Shown here in pieces: positions 32,501 through 38,737 of a stretch of 64,000 nt of DNA. The position numbers were made by a program, and so were the translations under genes. The number at the start of each line of letters is the position of its first letter. The first letter of the stretch is position 1. Source of the stretch: Vanessa cardui (taxonomy: Eukaryota; Arthropoda; Insecta; Lepidoptera; Nymphalidae); assembly GCF_905220365.1 (NCBI RefSeq), contig NC_061138.1:3611814-3675813 (forward strand), in the 5' to 3' direction. Below the pieces are notes generated by a model. The model was not told the origin of the DNA. It made no database searches and worked only from the letters and a program-made list of their open reading frames with translations.

Positions 32501-33730
32501 AACTTCCTAATTGTGGTATATACTGTGCAACCGTCACTCTTATATGACTTTGCTTGGCTTTCATACGAACTGTTCCATCTGGGTTACGAAATATGAACTG
32601 GCCATCGAGGAAAGAGTCCTCATTCAATAGAATTGCTAAATGATCATCATTTTCAACAGCCAATTCTCTTTGACTCTCAATTTTATTTACTGCCTTAAAA
32701 GGCAGGAATATGAGATTGGCAACATTGTTCTCACCACGGACTAGCTGTTCATATCCTTGTGATAAGTCTTTTAATGCTGAAAAGTAAATTATTTACATGA
32801 AATAATTGTGCATATAAAGACTTTATACTTTATCTTGTGATATACATTTATTTTATGTTTTAACTGTGATCAGTCCTTTCCAAAGATAGTTAAAAGAAAT
32901 GTGTGATTATTGCTAAAACCTTATATAATATATGAAATCAATAACATATCACACTTACATATACATATATAATAAAAAAAAATAGTAGTAATAAATCTCA
33001 GATATCATGTATCATATTTACCTTGTATCAAACTGGCTCTATTAAGATCGAATATAATTATTTCTCCTTTACGAGTGCCAGCCATAACCAATCCATTGAA
33101 ACACATAAGTGGTCCATTTGGCAGACCATCACAAACTGCCAGTTCGGTTATAACAACATCAGTTTGTATACAGCGGAGCAGCTGAGAGCCGTTTATGTGA
33201 AAGACACAAATAAGACTTGTGGTATCATCACATTCTAGACTTATTATTAGTTGTTGAGAGTTATCTGTGAGTGGTGTTGGAATTTCGACAACACTTGTGA
33301 CGGAGATACGGCTACTGTAAATATAATCAAAAATATTACAAACAAAATAAATAAAATAGTAGTCCTTAAATAAATACTCGTCCATTTGAAAGGATCACAG
33401 GTATATGACATAATACGGCAACTATAACATACCTTATTCCATTACCAAATGTCCGCGCCGCTATTTTCAAACCACTTCTTAAATCAACAACACAAAACTT
33501 GGGTCCAAGAGCAAGCCACGCATACTTAGTATCGCGGAGAATACCCCCCAAAGGCGTTTTATCTGTAAAATATGAAATCGTAAATGATTTTGTTTTCGTA
33601 AATCTTTCAGTAAACAATATCCAAACTACGAACCTAAAAAATCCTCAGTTGGTTGTAAAAAACTAAAAACAGCGGATGAAAGACTGGTTGTTTTAACAAT
33701 AGAAAACACACTTTCTTGTAACTTTTGCAT
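2925..33730 (-). CDS. ELYS: nucleoporin ELYS (MEL-28/AHCTF1 family), 39 coding exons, 2731 aa
   Basis: ELYS seeds nuclear pore assembly: it binds chromatin after mitosis and recruits the Nup107-160 (Y) complex. The start is the ATG at 33730-33728 (M-Q-K-L-Q-E-S-V-F) and the stop is TAG at 2927-2925. All 39 exons join by GT-AG introns in matching phase and sum to 8196 nt. Exons 1-8 give the N-terminal propeller, 9-19 the helical ELYS domain and 20-39 a disordered tail. The tail has a SILK motif (1201-1204), an AT-hook core GRPRR (2584-2588) and an RVSF motif (2665-2668). The protein is longer than the human one (about 2270 residues, from memory), and the extra length is in the repetitive tail. 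Exon coordinates are given in the sub-entries. I infer identity from the propeller, the helical-domain text and the overall architecture, not from an alignment. Tail exons 26-30 could be alternatively spliced. Confidence 0.92.
3880..4186 (+). mobile_element. tRNA-derived SINE, copy A (ELYS intron 36)
   Basis: The 5' head has a pol III A-box-like GGCCCAGTGGTTAGAAC and a B-box-like GGGTTCAAATC. A shared body follows (GTGAAGGAAAACATCGTG, GTGGAATATGTTCCAAACC) and the copy ends in (GTT)n. It resembles Metulj-type SINEs described in butterflies, though I name the family from memory only. It is antisense to ELYS. Confidence 0.85.
4655..4800 (-). mobile_element. degenerate LINE RT 3' fragment
   Basis: The text AACATTCTTTCCAGCCATAT followed by ATCCATCGC matches fragments at 16605-16800 and 56270-56530. 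In the minus-strand sense these resemble the end of RTE-type reverse transcriptases common in Lepidoptera (a GRPKKRWMD-like segment in intact copies). It is too decayed to translate here. Confidence 0.4.
5689..7208. other. ELYS intron 34, no feature seen
   Basis: A 1.5-kb AT-rich intron between exon 34 and exon 35. I see no repeat that I recognise elsewhere in the window and no open frame of good composition. Its right part carries short matches (GATATCGACGGGTCCCAAGA near 6893, and the reverse of that phrase near 7138-7156), so a 20-bp inverted pair flanks 6893-7156. Confidence 0.5.
7342..7591 (-). mobile_element. SINE copy B, internally deleted (ELYS intron 33)
   Basis: It reads in reverse from the (CAA)n tail through CCCACTGCTGGGCTAAAGGCC to the tRNA-like head (CCACTGGGCCATCTCGACTC). 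About 50 bp are missing between the GGCC block and AATGCGGGTTGG. Confidence 0.85.
7612..7825 (+). repeat. ~290-bp dispersed repeat, decayed copy
   Basis: It shares GTCAAGTGGTCACCGTCGCC and GAGTGGGTGGTACCT with the fuller copies at 15543, 16313 and 24518. It lies directly after SINE B in ELYS intron 33. Confidence 0.65.
7910..9599 (-). CDS. ELYS: ELYS exon 33: giant exon with ~80-residue tandem repeats
   Basis: A 1690-nt exon, residues about 2005-2567. It contains five repeats of roughly 57-90 residues, each opening with a variant of EKPTHSRQRTKSTSSNKSKD and then a KTxTxKRTQSTAS block and TPKD. The last repeat runs into an R/T-rich segment (TPSSRRRAKTP, LTRRASKE, TPRRRSTRSRSKK) likely to bind DNA or be phosphorylated. 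Repeats 3 and 4 are the most alike, so part of the expansion is recent. The upstream ATG at 9612 lies in the intron; the exon proper begins at 9599 after TTTTCAG. Confidence 0.87.
9844..10267 (-). CDS. ELYS: ELYS exon 32: acidic region
   Basis: A 424-nt exon, residues about 1864-2004. It opens with NSDSDSESEEENE and stays strongly acidic (E and V rich, e.g. EEVVEMPVTEKEV). The acceptor is TTCTCAG at 10274-10268 and the donor is GTATGT from 9843. No domain is recognisable. In sequence it separates two positively charged, T/S-P-rich segments. Confidence 0.82.
10636..11599 (-). CDS. ELYS: ELYS exon 31: KSVL repeats and acidic end
   Basis: A 964-nt exon, residues about 1542-1863. It carries four diverged repeats centred on NKSILQS, EKSVLHS, GKSVLNS and GKSVLGS, each followed by S-rich text; two are preceded by LPAFTTINE. 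It ends in a long acidic serine run (DSSDSSEDGEDSSEE) that continues into exon 32. The donor at 10635 is GTAAGT. Confidence 0.85.
11680..11790 (+). repeat. retroelement-tail-like repeat relic (ELYS intron 30)
   Basis: The phrase ACTACTGGGCGGATTTGGAT followed by ATAGGTTATGCATCAGAATAACACATAGG is a style common to non-LTR tails in Lepidoptera and similar to the one at 41995-42110. It is a short relic. Confidence 0.4.
11882..15129 (-). CDS. ELYS: ELYS exons 27-30: tandem same-phase exons starting RSRxRTPE
   Basis: Exons: 15064-15129 (66 nt), 13217-13309 (93), 12432-12560 (129), 11882-11950 (69). All are multiples of three and phase 2 at both ends, so any could be skipped without a frameshift. 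They begin RSRPTTPE, RSRSRTPE, RSRCRTPE and RSRSRTPE, and exon 31 starts with a diverged RSRSKIPE. Three end in an R-rich tag: SAPTRR, SPTRRSLR and SPRSLR. This looks like serial exon duplication. The R-S dipeptides and T-P sites suggest phosphorylation-controlled DNA binding, which is inference. The exon 29 donor (GTGGAA) is weak. A rosa-type mariner lies in intron 27 and a MITE in intron 29. Confidence 0.85.
12048..12387 (+). mobile_element. MITE copy 2 (ELYS intron 29)
   Basis: Same family as 1469-1810, 340 bp, with TATAGTACGACACAAC at the left and TTTGTGTCGTACTATA at the right. It occupies most of intron 29, and its right end is 45 bases from exon 29. Confidence 0.9.
12561..13216. other. 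ELYS intron 28, no feature seen
   Basis: AT-rich intron between GC-rich exon 28 and exon 29. A small GC-richer patch lies around 12870-12930 (AACGCGCGAAAACGGTAC). No open frame or known repeat is visible. Confidence 0.5.
13335..13464. repeat. left half of an older repeat split by a mariner
   Basis: It begins CGACCCACCCCGGCTTCGCA and continues to ATTGTGCATGTATTATA. The uninterrupted paralogue at 57925-58260 continues directly into text that here lies right of the mariner (14766-14900), so the mariner inserted into this repeat. Other relics are at 60530-60755 (inverted) and 63630-63665. Confidence 0.7.
13465..14765 (-). mobile_element. mariner-like element, DD41D (rosa-type), inactive
   Basis: The ends are inverted: AGGGTGATTTTTTAAGCG at the left and CTTAAAAAATCACCCT at the right. 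It encloses one transposase frame on the minus strand and sits in ELYS intron 27, in the sense orientation of the host gene. The exact target duplication is blurred by TA-rich flanks. Confidence 0.85.
13570..14655 (-). pseudogene. DD41D mariner transposase with two in-frame stops
   Basis: The frame runs from the ATG at 14655 (MEKLTNEQRLQIVEIYY) to the stop at 13570, 361 codons with no frameshift, but it is interrupted by TGA at 14254-14256 and TGA at 14062-14064. The second stands where relatives have Trp (T-V-stop-C-G-L-W). N-terminal helix-turn-helix text is followed by a catalytic triad: D in AFSDEAHFW, D in WFHQDGATCH and D in LTPLDYFLWG. The last two are separated by 41 residues, which defines the DD41D (rosa) group of mariner relatives. 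Both stops are explained by single C-to-T or G-to-A changes, so the copy is dead but not very old. Confidence 0.88.
14766..14900. repeat. right half of the split older repeat
   Basis: It continues the repeat of 13335-13464: TATCTAATAAAAAAACGGA, then AAAGATCTTAGCATACATAG and GGTAAGCGACTTTG, matching 58120-58230. Confidence 0.65.
15232..15532 (+). mobile_element. SINE copy C (ELYS intron 26)
   Basis: Head GAGCCGATATGACCCCGAGG, B-box GGGTTCAAACCC and body GTGAAGGAAAACATCGTGAG are present. The tail GCAGGCTGTTACTTTAC lacks the GTT array. It is more diverged than copies D and J. Confidence 0.82.
15543..15840 (-). repeat. ~290-bp dispersed repeat, copy
   Basis: It reads CACTTGGTAGAGGGGCTTTC ... 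GGGACATAATATCTTAGTTCC ... ACCATCAGGTGGCTCATATG. It matches 16313-16603 closely and 24518-24815 in reverse. It sits between SINE C and ELYS exon 26. Confidence 0.8.
15862..21303 (-). CDS. ELYS: ELYS exons 20-26: start of disordered tail with SILK motif
   Basis: Exons: 21221-21303, 19240-19364, 18602-18821, 18054-18172, 17335-17479, 16888-16982, 15862-16158. Exon 22 ends in ETPHSILK; the SILK tetrapeptide (residues 1201-1204) matches the PP1-docking consensus [GS]-I-L-[KR]. The region is rich in S/T-P sites (SGTPRTPK, PRTPKSRRS) typical of mitotic CDK targets. Exon 26 is 297 nt, phase 2 at both ends, and resembles the following cassette exons in ending with an R-rich segment. Introns 20 and 21 contain a Tc1-type transposon and a MITE. 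Confidence 0.85.
16225..16310 (-). mobile_element. LINE RT 3' fragment, first part
   Basis: CATCTCCCTGCCCTTATCC, GGGTCGGCGCAGCATGCC and CTTCCATACTTCCC are a widespread lepidopteran LINE-end text. The second part resumes at 16605 after an inserted dispersed repeat, and an uninterrupted version lies at 56270-56530. Confidence 0.55.
16313..16603 (-). repeat. ~290-bp dispersed repeat, nearly full copy
   Basis: The left end is TACTTGGTGGTAGGGCTTTG and the right end is ACCTATACCATAAAAAAG. It appears to have inserted into the LINE fragment that flanks it, giving a relative age: the LINE copy is older than this repeat copy. Confidence 0.8.
16605..16800 (-). mobile_element. LINE RT 3' fragment, second part
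   Basis: TTTCCAGCCATATAGTC, ATCCATCCATTATTTTTC and CTTCTCGGCTATCGGTGCC continue the text of 16225-16310 as seen at 56330-56515. Confidence 0.55.
17765..18030 (+). repeat. decayed interspersed repeat in ELYS intron 23
   Basis: Contains two phrases of the type GTGAAAGTAACTATGACG and GCGAAAGTAACTCTGTTTGACTATCTGTTTG. This is a style seen in many lepidopteran genomes at retroelement tails. The 66-codon open frame inside it has no coding character. Confidence 0.45.
18512..18538. mobile_element. solo end of the 342-bp MITE family
   Basis: CTACATCTAAGTTGTGTCG followed by TATTATAC is a right terminal repeat of the MITE without its body. It lies about 330 bases left of a full copy. Confidence 0.6.
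18866..19207 (-). mobile_element. MITE copy 3 (ELYS intron 21)
   Basis: 342 bp, inverted relative to the other copies. It starts TATAGTACGACACAAATTAG, ends AAGTTGTGTCGTACTATA and fills most of intron 21. Confidence 0.9.
19497..21098 (+). mobile_element. Tc1-like transposon, apparently intact (ELYS intron 20)
   Basis: 1602 bp, bounded by TA on each side (19495-19496 and 21099-21100), the usual target duplication of this superfamily. The terminal repeats match over at least 26 bp (CAGTAGCGTGCAAAAGTTTT then GGGCCA). A second, internal copy of the end sequence sits at about 19676-19700 (TGTGCAAAAGTTTCGGGCCA) in direct orientation, as in elements with extra transposase-binding sites. It is antisense to ELYS. 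Confidence 0.93.
19796..20812 (+). CDS. Tc1-like transposase, DD34E, 338 aa
   Basis: Cuts and pastes its own element at TA dinucleotides. I chose the ATG at 19796 (MPKHTNIQVREIVIKL) over the upstream ATG at 19724 because it begins the conserved N-terminal helix-turn-helix. Order: a paired-like DNA-binding domain (about 1-110) with a GRPRK linker (KRSGRPRKTS), then a DDE domain with D in LFSDESKFQL, D in FQQDNDPKHT and E in LNPIENLWQD. The last two are 34 residues apart, and the glycine-rich box (KHGGGNIKVWGAF) is present. The length is typical and there are no stops or frameshifts, so it may be recent or active. The family is certain; activity is inference. Confidence 0.93.
   Translation: MPKHTNIQVREIVIKLSSEGKSSRFIAGALSVGKSTVNRIIFKYKTTNLLCDKKRSGRPRKTSIRVDKIIRRKCVADPRKTAADVTRELRSENLANISRSTVSRRLKDVGLIGRIGVKKPLISKKNKKARLDFAKKYQHWTASDWRKVLFSDESKFQLFGSDGRKYVRRPTGTRYHVRYQTPTVKHGGGNIKVWGAFFADGVGPLVEIQGNMDAVMYKNILVDHMLPFATKNLPRGWIFQQDNDPKHTSRLVKNFFRSRKVRVLPWPSQSPDLNPIENLWQDLKVRVGTENHSNKTELWNHLRKEWEKLPKDRISQLIDSMPRRCAAVIAAKGMATKY
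21661..22110. repeat. long imperfect (TG)n tract ending in poly-G (ELYS intron 19)
   Basis: About 450 bp of TG interrupted by CG, plus a G run at 22097-22109. In ELYS sense it is poly-C followed by (CA)n, starting about 14 bases inside the intron after the exon 19 donor. The long C/H/T- or V/C-rich frames over it are artefacts. Confidence 0.95.
22124..29698 (-). CDS. ELYS: ELYS exons 9-19: alpha-helical ELYS domain
   Basis: Exons: 29514-29698, 28801-28926, 28634-28725, 27735-27838, 26969-27131, 26442-26561, 25008-25169, 24214-24325, 23326-23653, 22820-22964, 22124-22284. They cover about residues 496-1061. The text is helical and leucine-rich, e.g. LLLYLLLDYSMLYDEMR, DILVMYYLQQARYLEAERYN and SCCDLYLARGLVFEALDVI, as expected for the ELYS domain that contacts the Y complex. 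Exons 9 and 19 are far more GC-rich than their neighbours (A, R, P and L by GCG/CGC/CTG codons), and each donor is followed by a long CA tract in the sense strand. Exon 14's acceptor abuts a SINE. Confidence 0.87.
22357..22651 (+). mobile_element. SINE copy D, full length with target duplication (ELYS intron 18)
   Basis: Head GAGTCGAGATGGCCCAGTGG (its first G may belong to the duplication), tail (GTT)n. The direct repeat GATACGAGTAAG occurs at 22345-22356 and 22652-22663, marking the insertion precisely. Confidence 0.92.
23654..24213. other. ELYS intron 16, no feature seen
   Basis: AT-rich intron with no repeat or open frame that I can support. Confidence 0.5.
24518..24815 (+). repeat. ~290-bp dispersed repeat, best + copy (ELYS intron 15)
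   Basis: Runs from TTTTTATGGTATAGGTTGAC through CACCTGATGGTAAGTGGTCA and ACTAAGATGTTATGTCC to GGGCTTGCACAAAGCCCTAC. Other copies or parts lie at 7612, 15543, 16313, 45905, 46631, 48440/48660 and 57540. Its class is unknown to me. Confidence 0.82.
25264..25400 (-). mobile_element. retroelement 3' end relic (ELYS intron 14)
   Basis: TTTATTGCACACCCAATGAAAGG preceded by ATT repeats is the inverted form of tails ending GTGCAATAAAG(TATT)n, also seen at 27400-27450, 61685-61720 and 62815-62835. It is probably a non-LTR element tail. Confidence 0.45.
25401..26441. other. rest of ELYS intron 14, no gene seen
   Basis: AT-rich. A GC-richer patch at 25985-26110 (GCGAACATGCCTAGTTGAGG) stands out but has no sustained frame. 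Confidence 0.45.
26573..26863 (-). mobile_element. SINE copy E inserted at the exon 14 acceptor
   Basis: It has the same orientation as ELYS. The direct repeat TGTAATAATA at 26563-26572 and 26864-26873 marks the insertion. The left duplicate ends right at the acceptor AG (26563-26562), so the SINE tail now supplies the sequence just upstream of the exon 14 splice acceptor. Confidence 0.88.
27300..27455 (+). mobile_element. non-LTR retroelement 3' tail (ELYS intron 12)
   Basis: GGTTGCCTGGAAGAGATCAC ... GTGTGCAATAAAGCTGTT(TATTAT)n is a typical lepidopteran LINE end with a short repeat tail. Confidence 0.5.
27971..28137. repeat. (TG)n tract with TATACGCG punctuation (ELYS intron 11)
   Basis: About 165 bp of TG repeats interrupted twice by TATACGCG at a similar spacing, which suggests a higher-order duplication. 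It is internal to the intron, not next to a splice site. Confidence 0.95.
29311..29512. repeat. (TG)n tract touching the exon 9 donor (ELYS intron 9)
   Basis: About 200 bp of TG. In ELYS sense the donor reads GTGCGCACACACACGCACAC, so the CA tract starts within the first six intron bases. Confidence 0.96.
29726..30009. mobile_element. hAT-type MITE with 8-bp target duplication (ELYS intron 8)
   Basis: 284 bp. Ends CAGGGCCGTATTTATAGGGC and, inverted, CAGAGTCGGATTTAAAGG. The CAGGG-CGGATTTA terminus and the 8-bp direct repeat TACCTATT at 29718-29725 and 30010-30017 are hallmarks of the hAT superfamily. It contains a 20-bp internal direct repeat (GGGGGCCTCCACATGAGAG). Confidence 0.88.
30229..33730 (-). 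CDS. ELYS: ELYS exons 1-8: N-terminal beta-propeller region
   Basis: Exons (5' to 3' in the gene): 33634-33730, 33433-33562, 33022-33314, 32385-32776, 32131-32283, 30864-30999, 30568-30684, 30229-30396. They encode about residues 1-495, matching the length of the propeller in vertebrate ELYS. Blade-like strands are visible, e.g. KYAWLALGPKFCVVDLRSG, GLVMAGTRKGEIIIFDLNR and LAVGFNFGAFQIWNILNLE. The exon 1 donor (GTTCGT) is weak; the others are ordinary. The family uses this domain for pore and spindle localisation. Intron 5 (31000-32130) holds a pogo-type element. Confidence 0.88.
31157..32079 (+). mobile_element. pogo/Tigger-type element, internally deleted (ELYS intron 5)
   Basis: 923 bp with inverted ends CAGTGTAAACTCCATGTAAC and, reversed, CAGTGTAAACTCTATATAAC. 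It is flanked by TA in (TA)n. The flanking TATATA makes the duplication ambiguous beyond TA. It carries the end of a transposase gene. Confidence 0.85.
31533..31841 (+). pseudogene. C-terminal fragment of a Tigger/pogo-like transposase
   Basis: About 100 residues, with TYIEVNNWLLTTASLTDIE, then an acidic stretch EEDETDELEPLPRVKEV and a final helix. This layout (FQDYVxVDxxLxT...D..I, acidic run, A-L-E-x-L-R-x-Y) is the usual C-terminus of Tigger and jerky-type DDE proteins. The helix-turn-helix, CENP-B and catalytic parts are missing, so it cannot be functional alone. Confidence 0.7.
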
Positions 33731-35712
33731 TATTCACACTTATTTGATCCTACTTTTACTAAAACGAAACGGCTTTTTTATAATCCTACAGGTTATGCGA
33801 CATTATATTAGTTCTTTCATTATAGTTTCATTGTTATTATAAAAAGAAATATTTATAACTAAACTTAATTCTATTTTAAATAGGATAAAATAACGTATAT
33901 TTTATATGAATTATTGTTATTTGATGTACAAGTTCGGTAAGCGCGGTGTAAATTTAATTTTGACCTAACACTTTGACGTTTGACAACTTTATGACTTTGA
34001 CATTATTCGATGTTGTCTGAAATTTGTGGCATTAAATTCTTTAAAGAAGATTCCTCACTTTGAATGGCTATTGGCACTAATAAATATGTACTCAAAACTT
34101 GTAAATTAAATTAGTAATTTCTTAATTATTTTGGGGCATTGGTAAGATTCTTTAAAAAATAAGGAATCAGCCATTAATGTGTTGGTTTCTGTAGTCTTTT
34201 CCTTACAACATAATTGCTCTTGTATAAAGAGAACAGACACAGTTATCCTTGAAGAATAAAATATACATAACGGTCCCCGCCAGCTAGTGTTTTAGTTTTG
34301 GTTTGGGCTTCAACTTCAATAAATTATATTATACAAAAATGTGAATCACGGACAAGTCGACGACCAAAGCATATTCTACTTTGGTCAGAAAGGGCCAGAA
34401 AGCTTCAGTTAGTTGTGTAATAATTAAGAACAGATTTTTGAGCTTGAAAACAGAAGGCAGTCTCATAGATGCAAATTCAAAATATCTGTTCCACTTCTCT
34501 CGAAGTATGTAATAAAATGAAATATGTAAACCATTTAACATGCAAGTCCTAGTAGTTTTCATAGGTATAGGTACTGTGGTGGCAAACTTCATCTAAACCA
34601 TATTTTATCTTTTTTTTCATTTCTTTCTTTTAAAGTTATAATTGTAATGGAGATTGCATCAAACCAGTTTTGATATGCTTTTTAATTCTAACTGAGGATT
34701 TAAATTGAAACCGATGCAATTTAAAAATGTCTATCTGACAGGTTTGAAATTTATTCATAGCTTGATTCAGCACATACAAACCGAAGGAACCTGTGCTCGA
34801 TTTCGTCCTATTTTATAAGGTTTTATAATGTATTATGAAATAATTCCTATATAAAACAACGCTTCTTCTGAAACCGACATCGCAATACAGTGTAAGCTTA
34901 CTCAATGCAAGCTTCATACGTATCACCGACAACAACCCAGTAGCCCTTCCAGTGACAAAACAGAGTCTTTAGTCCACCAATGAAGACGGTTAAAATATAT
35001 TCTTTTTATGGCAACTTTGCAATGCGTGTCTTGTACGTAATATTAAATAATATTAATCTACATATTGGTAATTTGTATTGATCATGATCATTTTGTAAGA
35101 CTTGAGTTTTTAATTAGTCATTTTATAGTGTTTGTTTCTTACAACTAACAGTAAAAAGGTAATTTAGAGCTCGTGTTATATTACTTACCTATTCATTAAA
35201 ATTGTCATTTATTTATAGTGTATGAAAGTTTAGTTTTTTTTAATTTGTGTGGATATTGTAACGAAATAATATTCTATATAACAAATAATAGAAGTGTCTT
35301 TATTTAAAAAAGTAATTTTGATTTTTGAACTATTACAAATGTGCGTAAATATAATGTACATGTGTAAATGATTATCAATGGTATAAATATACAAAACTTT
35401 TATGCAAAATTTAGCGATAACAGATCATACATATTATATTATCTTATTTCTAATATGTACAAATTATAAAATGATTGTCGTATATGCCAATAAGTTAAAT
35501 CGTTATACATTATAACGGAAATAAACTAAAATTAAGAAATAATTATTAATAAATAATACGTTTTCAATATTTATACAGTAAATAATGTTAATTCATATTT
35601 GTATATATTTAAGGGCTAAATAAACTTGGAATATGATAATATTAAAATAAAAAAAATGTCCTATGTATTAAAGTAGCAAATATTTTATATTTATTATATT
35701 ATTGAGCAAAAA
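33731..35712. other. intergenic gap between ELYS start and the kinase 3' end
   Basis: Holds the ELYS promoter, which I cannot locate exactly. The stretch 33960-34030 (TTTGACGTTTGACAACTTTA) is a plausible transcription-start neighbourhood. A minus-strand 87-codon frame at 34329-34592 (WNRYFEFASMRLPSVFKLKN) looks like a decayed element rather than a gene. Bases 35570-35660 carry a LINE-like tail matching 42680-42770. Confidence 0.5.
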
Positions 35713-38704
35713 CTATCGTTTATTATTGCGACTTACTTGTGTCACCGACACGTTAACTACGTTTCTATTCATTTCTTTCGCATGTGGACTTATTTTTATT
35801 TGTCCTTGAACAATGTTTAACATTGAAGTATATGGACTATCGAGTGACTGATTATTTTCAATATTGTTTTCATTTCTTTTGTATTTCGCTGATTCACTGC
35901 GTCCATTAACATTTTCATACACTGAATTCTTCATCGATACATATGAGGGTGGTGATTGAGCGTTATTTGACTCTTGACTCTTATGACCTGGGCTAAAACC
36001 ATTTTGAGTGACGACAGGATTTGGTTTTGACGGATTAGGATTTTCATTTTCAACCGGTCCATCGATTGTGTTTGTACTTTCAAGCGAGCTATTACGTGTA
36101 ACTTGGATACTATTTGATCTTGATGAATTTCCTACAGATTGAAGCGTTGACGTACTTCCTTTTGCATTCTCTAATTCTTTAGAAAATACTTCTTCGCTCT
36201 TTTGGAATCTTTGAACGTGAGAAGACAATGGCATTGAATTTTGTTGAAGTGATATGGCACTTAACGATCTACTTGGAGAATAGTTTGAAACTCTATCAAT
36301 GTGTAAGGTATGTTTGTTTTCAGAATGAGATACAGTATTTTTATTTGTTGTTTCCATAGATCCGTATGCACTGTCTTTGTTTGAACTCTGAGATGAAGAT
36401 TCATCCTTCACGCCATACCTGCGAACAACATTAGCAGGTGCAACCGGTTCTATATTTTGTACATCATAAGAGAGAGGATTTTTTTCAGTGGTTCGACTAA
36501 CTCCTTCAATTATTTCTCCTGTTCTGGGATTAATGTGTTTTTCAGTATCAAAACGTAGAGTTACTCTGTGACTTTCGTCGATTGGATGGGGTCGTGATCG
36601 ATCTTCTAATTCGACATCACTATCGTCATAAGGTGTGGGTTCTGGTTCGTTTTCTTCCTGTAAGAAAAATAATTTAACAATGAAATTTGAATCGTCGTTT
36701 CTAAATCTGTTTTTAAGCATACATCAGTGTAAATGATGTATTCAAGATTGAATATTTGACTATTATTCAGAACAGTATAATGAAACTAGTCATCGTGATC
36801 ACTGACCTCTTCATCAGCTTCTTCTATCACACTGTTTTGAATCCATTCACGGATCCTCTGCTTCTTCTCATGGCGATCAACTACGGTTTCAATACCATTG
36901 TCCCTGAAATGTTTGAGTAATATGTTCTTTTCGTTTGGATCGCTGTGAAAACTATACATTGATGGACAAAGCTCATCAATATCCCCTCCAGCTGAAAGAA
37001 AAGTTTTCTTTATTTATTGTATATTGAACTTTTTATACACATGCTTCTGCTAATTTTCTAAAAATAATATAAATGTTACCAATGCGATCCGTATATCCTT
37101 TTGCCATCCATCGATCCTCAATATATCGCGATAGTTCAACAAAATTAGAAGCTCGTTTTTCAACTCTCGGCTCTACAAATTTCTTGAACATTTTTTGAGC
37201 TTTGGACGACACCATCTTCCATAGCTTAGGTTGCTTTTTTAGAGGATTGGCGCTATTATACCAATTGAAGTAGCTTAAAGGAAACATATATTTATTACTA
37301 ATACCTATGAACATTACTCTGAATACAAAGGCACAAATCATGAAACACAAGCTTATGAAAACTATGTAGTTTTGCGTGGATTAAAATACGCATCAATAAC
37401 ACCTGTGTAGGTTTTAATTTTAATATCATCAAGCTTACCTTAAATATCTAGGATCGTCGAAGGCGGCTTTCTGCCAGGGCAAGCAACCCGTTAGGCAAAT
37501 AAATATAACTACGCCAAATTGCCAAATATCGTGACTTATTAGTGCTCTGGAATTAAAAATAAACACGATGAGTAATGCGTTCTGCTTTGTTTAAGAATTT
37601 AATTTCGTCGATATTCTATAATGGCTAACGCTTATTTTACGTTTAATACAATTAAAAATGACGTTTAAAAGAAACTTTATTTTCATTTATGAATTTTTGT
37701 TTTAAAATTGTAGATAAATATATTACTTGTATGTGCTATCCATTGACAGTTTTAATACTTCTGGTGGCGAATAGGGTAACCATTCATTTCTTCTTCTAAC
37801 TACTGATTGTGCTTTTCTCGTTTCTCCGAAATCACACAGTTTTATTCTAGAAAAGTCAGATTTAAATATAAGAATATTGTCCAATTTGACATCACGATGA
37901 ACAAGATCTCTTTGATGTAAATGCTCCAAAGCTGCAGCTAATTGTTTTGCTACTCTTTTTGTATGGATTTCTCCGATCCCAGTATCTAGCATGTTTGATG
38001 TTAGGTCACCTGAAATAAAAAGTAATAGCCTATAGAATATATAACTTGGACATATCTTTCACACATCTTTGCCGTCAACACTATCAACAAAGCTATGTTA
38101 TATAATTTCGATTTCAACGAAACATCCGTACCGTACTGGGCAAAGCCATGTACATTTATTTTACGTTTGGCCTTATTCCAATGAAGAGTAAATAGATATA
38201 TGAGTGTGTTGAATTGATTGCCACAACAAAACTAAATTGCCTAACAATCCTTAATAGTTTAGATATAATAAAAGAAAATCTTACCTAAGGGTGCATATTC
38301 TTGACAAAAAACATAAAAACCAGCAGTCTCAAAGGCAACATCGAATGTAGTTACGATGTTTTTGTGTGCACTTAAATGTAAGCCGTAATGGAATTCTCTG
38401 TAAAAATCTCGTATAGATACATAAGGTTTTGGTAATGCCTTTAAAACGATTTCTGTATCAGATGCTCTGTGTTCTACTAGAAGTATCTTTCCAAACCATC
38501 CTTCACCAACTATTTGCAGTATATCAAATTCTTCGACCAAACAAACCTAGGAGAATAATGCAAATTTGTTCAGATTATATTAGTTACATTTATCTTAAGT
38601 ATAATTTAAGCAAGAAGATTTGAATATTATCTTACTTTTTCCAATTCAAATTCCCTAATTTTATGTATTGAGCCAGTAAGAGCCCGCCTTGTACCACTAT
38701 TCAT
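35713..38704 (-). CDS. meng-po: SBK-family serine/threonine kinase, meng-po-like, 681 aa
   Basis: Exons: 38636-38704, 38285-38546, 37727-38009, 37439-37546, 37080-37273, 36807-36991, 35713-36657. The total is 2046 nt and all phases match. ATP-binding loop GEGWFGK (37-43), lysine in IVLKAL (K59), alpha-C Glu E74, catalytic loop HRDVKLDNIL (D150), metal-binding DFG (169-171) and SPPE in place of APE (190-193). The kinase domain ends near the RWMAKG segment. The text most resembles SH3-binding-domain kinases (SBK1), whose insect member is meng-po. Exons 6-7 add about 380 residues with an RxxH-rich strip and a disordered S/N/T tail not found in vertebrate SBK1. It runs in the same direction as ELYS and is transcribed independently. 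SBK membership is firm; orthology to meng-po is likely. Confidence 0.88.
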
Positions 38705-38737
38705 CTTTTAGTTTTCATATGAGTCATTCTTTCTGAA
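38705..38737 (-). promoter_or_regulatory. 5' leader of the kinase with a short upstream ORF
   Basis: A CAG acceptor at 38740-38738 suggests a non-coding upstream exon. The leader then has an ATG-ACT-CAT upstream frame that overlaps the main start and ends at a TGA inside it, a layout that could damp translation. Confidence 0.4.

Noticed and set aside
34329..34592. 87-codon minus frame between ELYS and the kinase as a gene
   Set aside because: No start context, polyadenylation signal or homologous motif that I can name; it looks like a decayed repeat.
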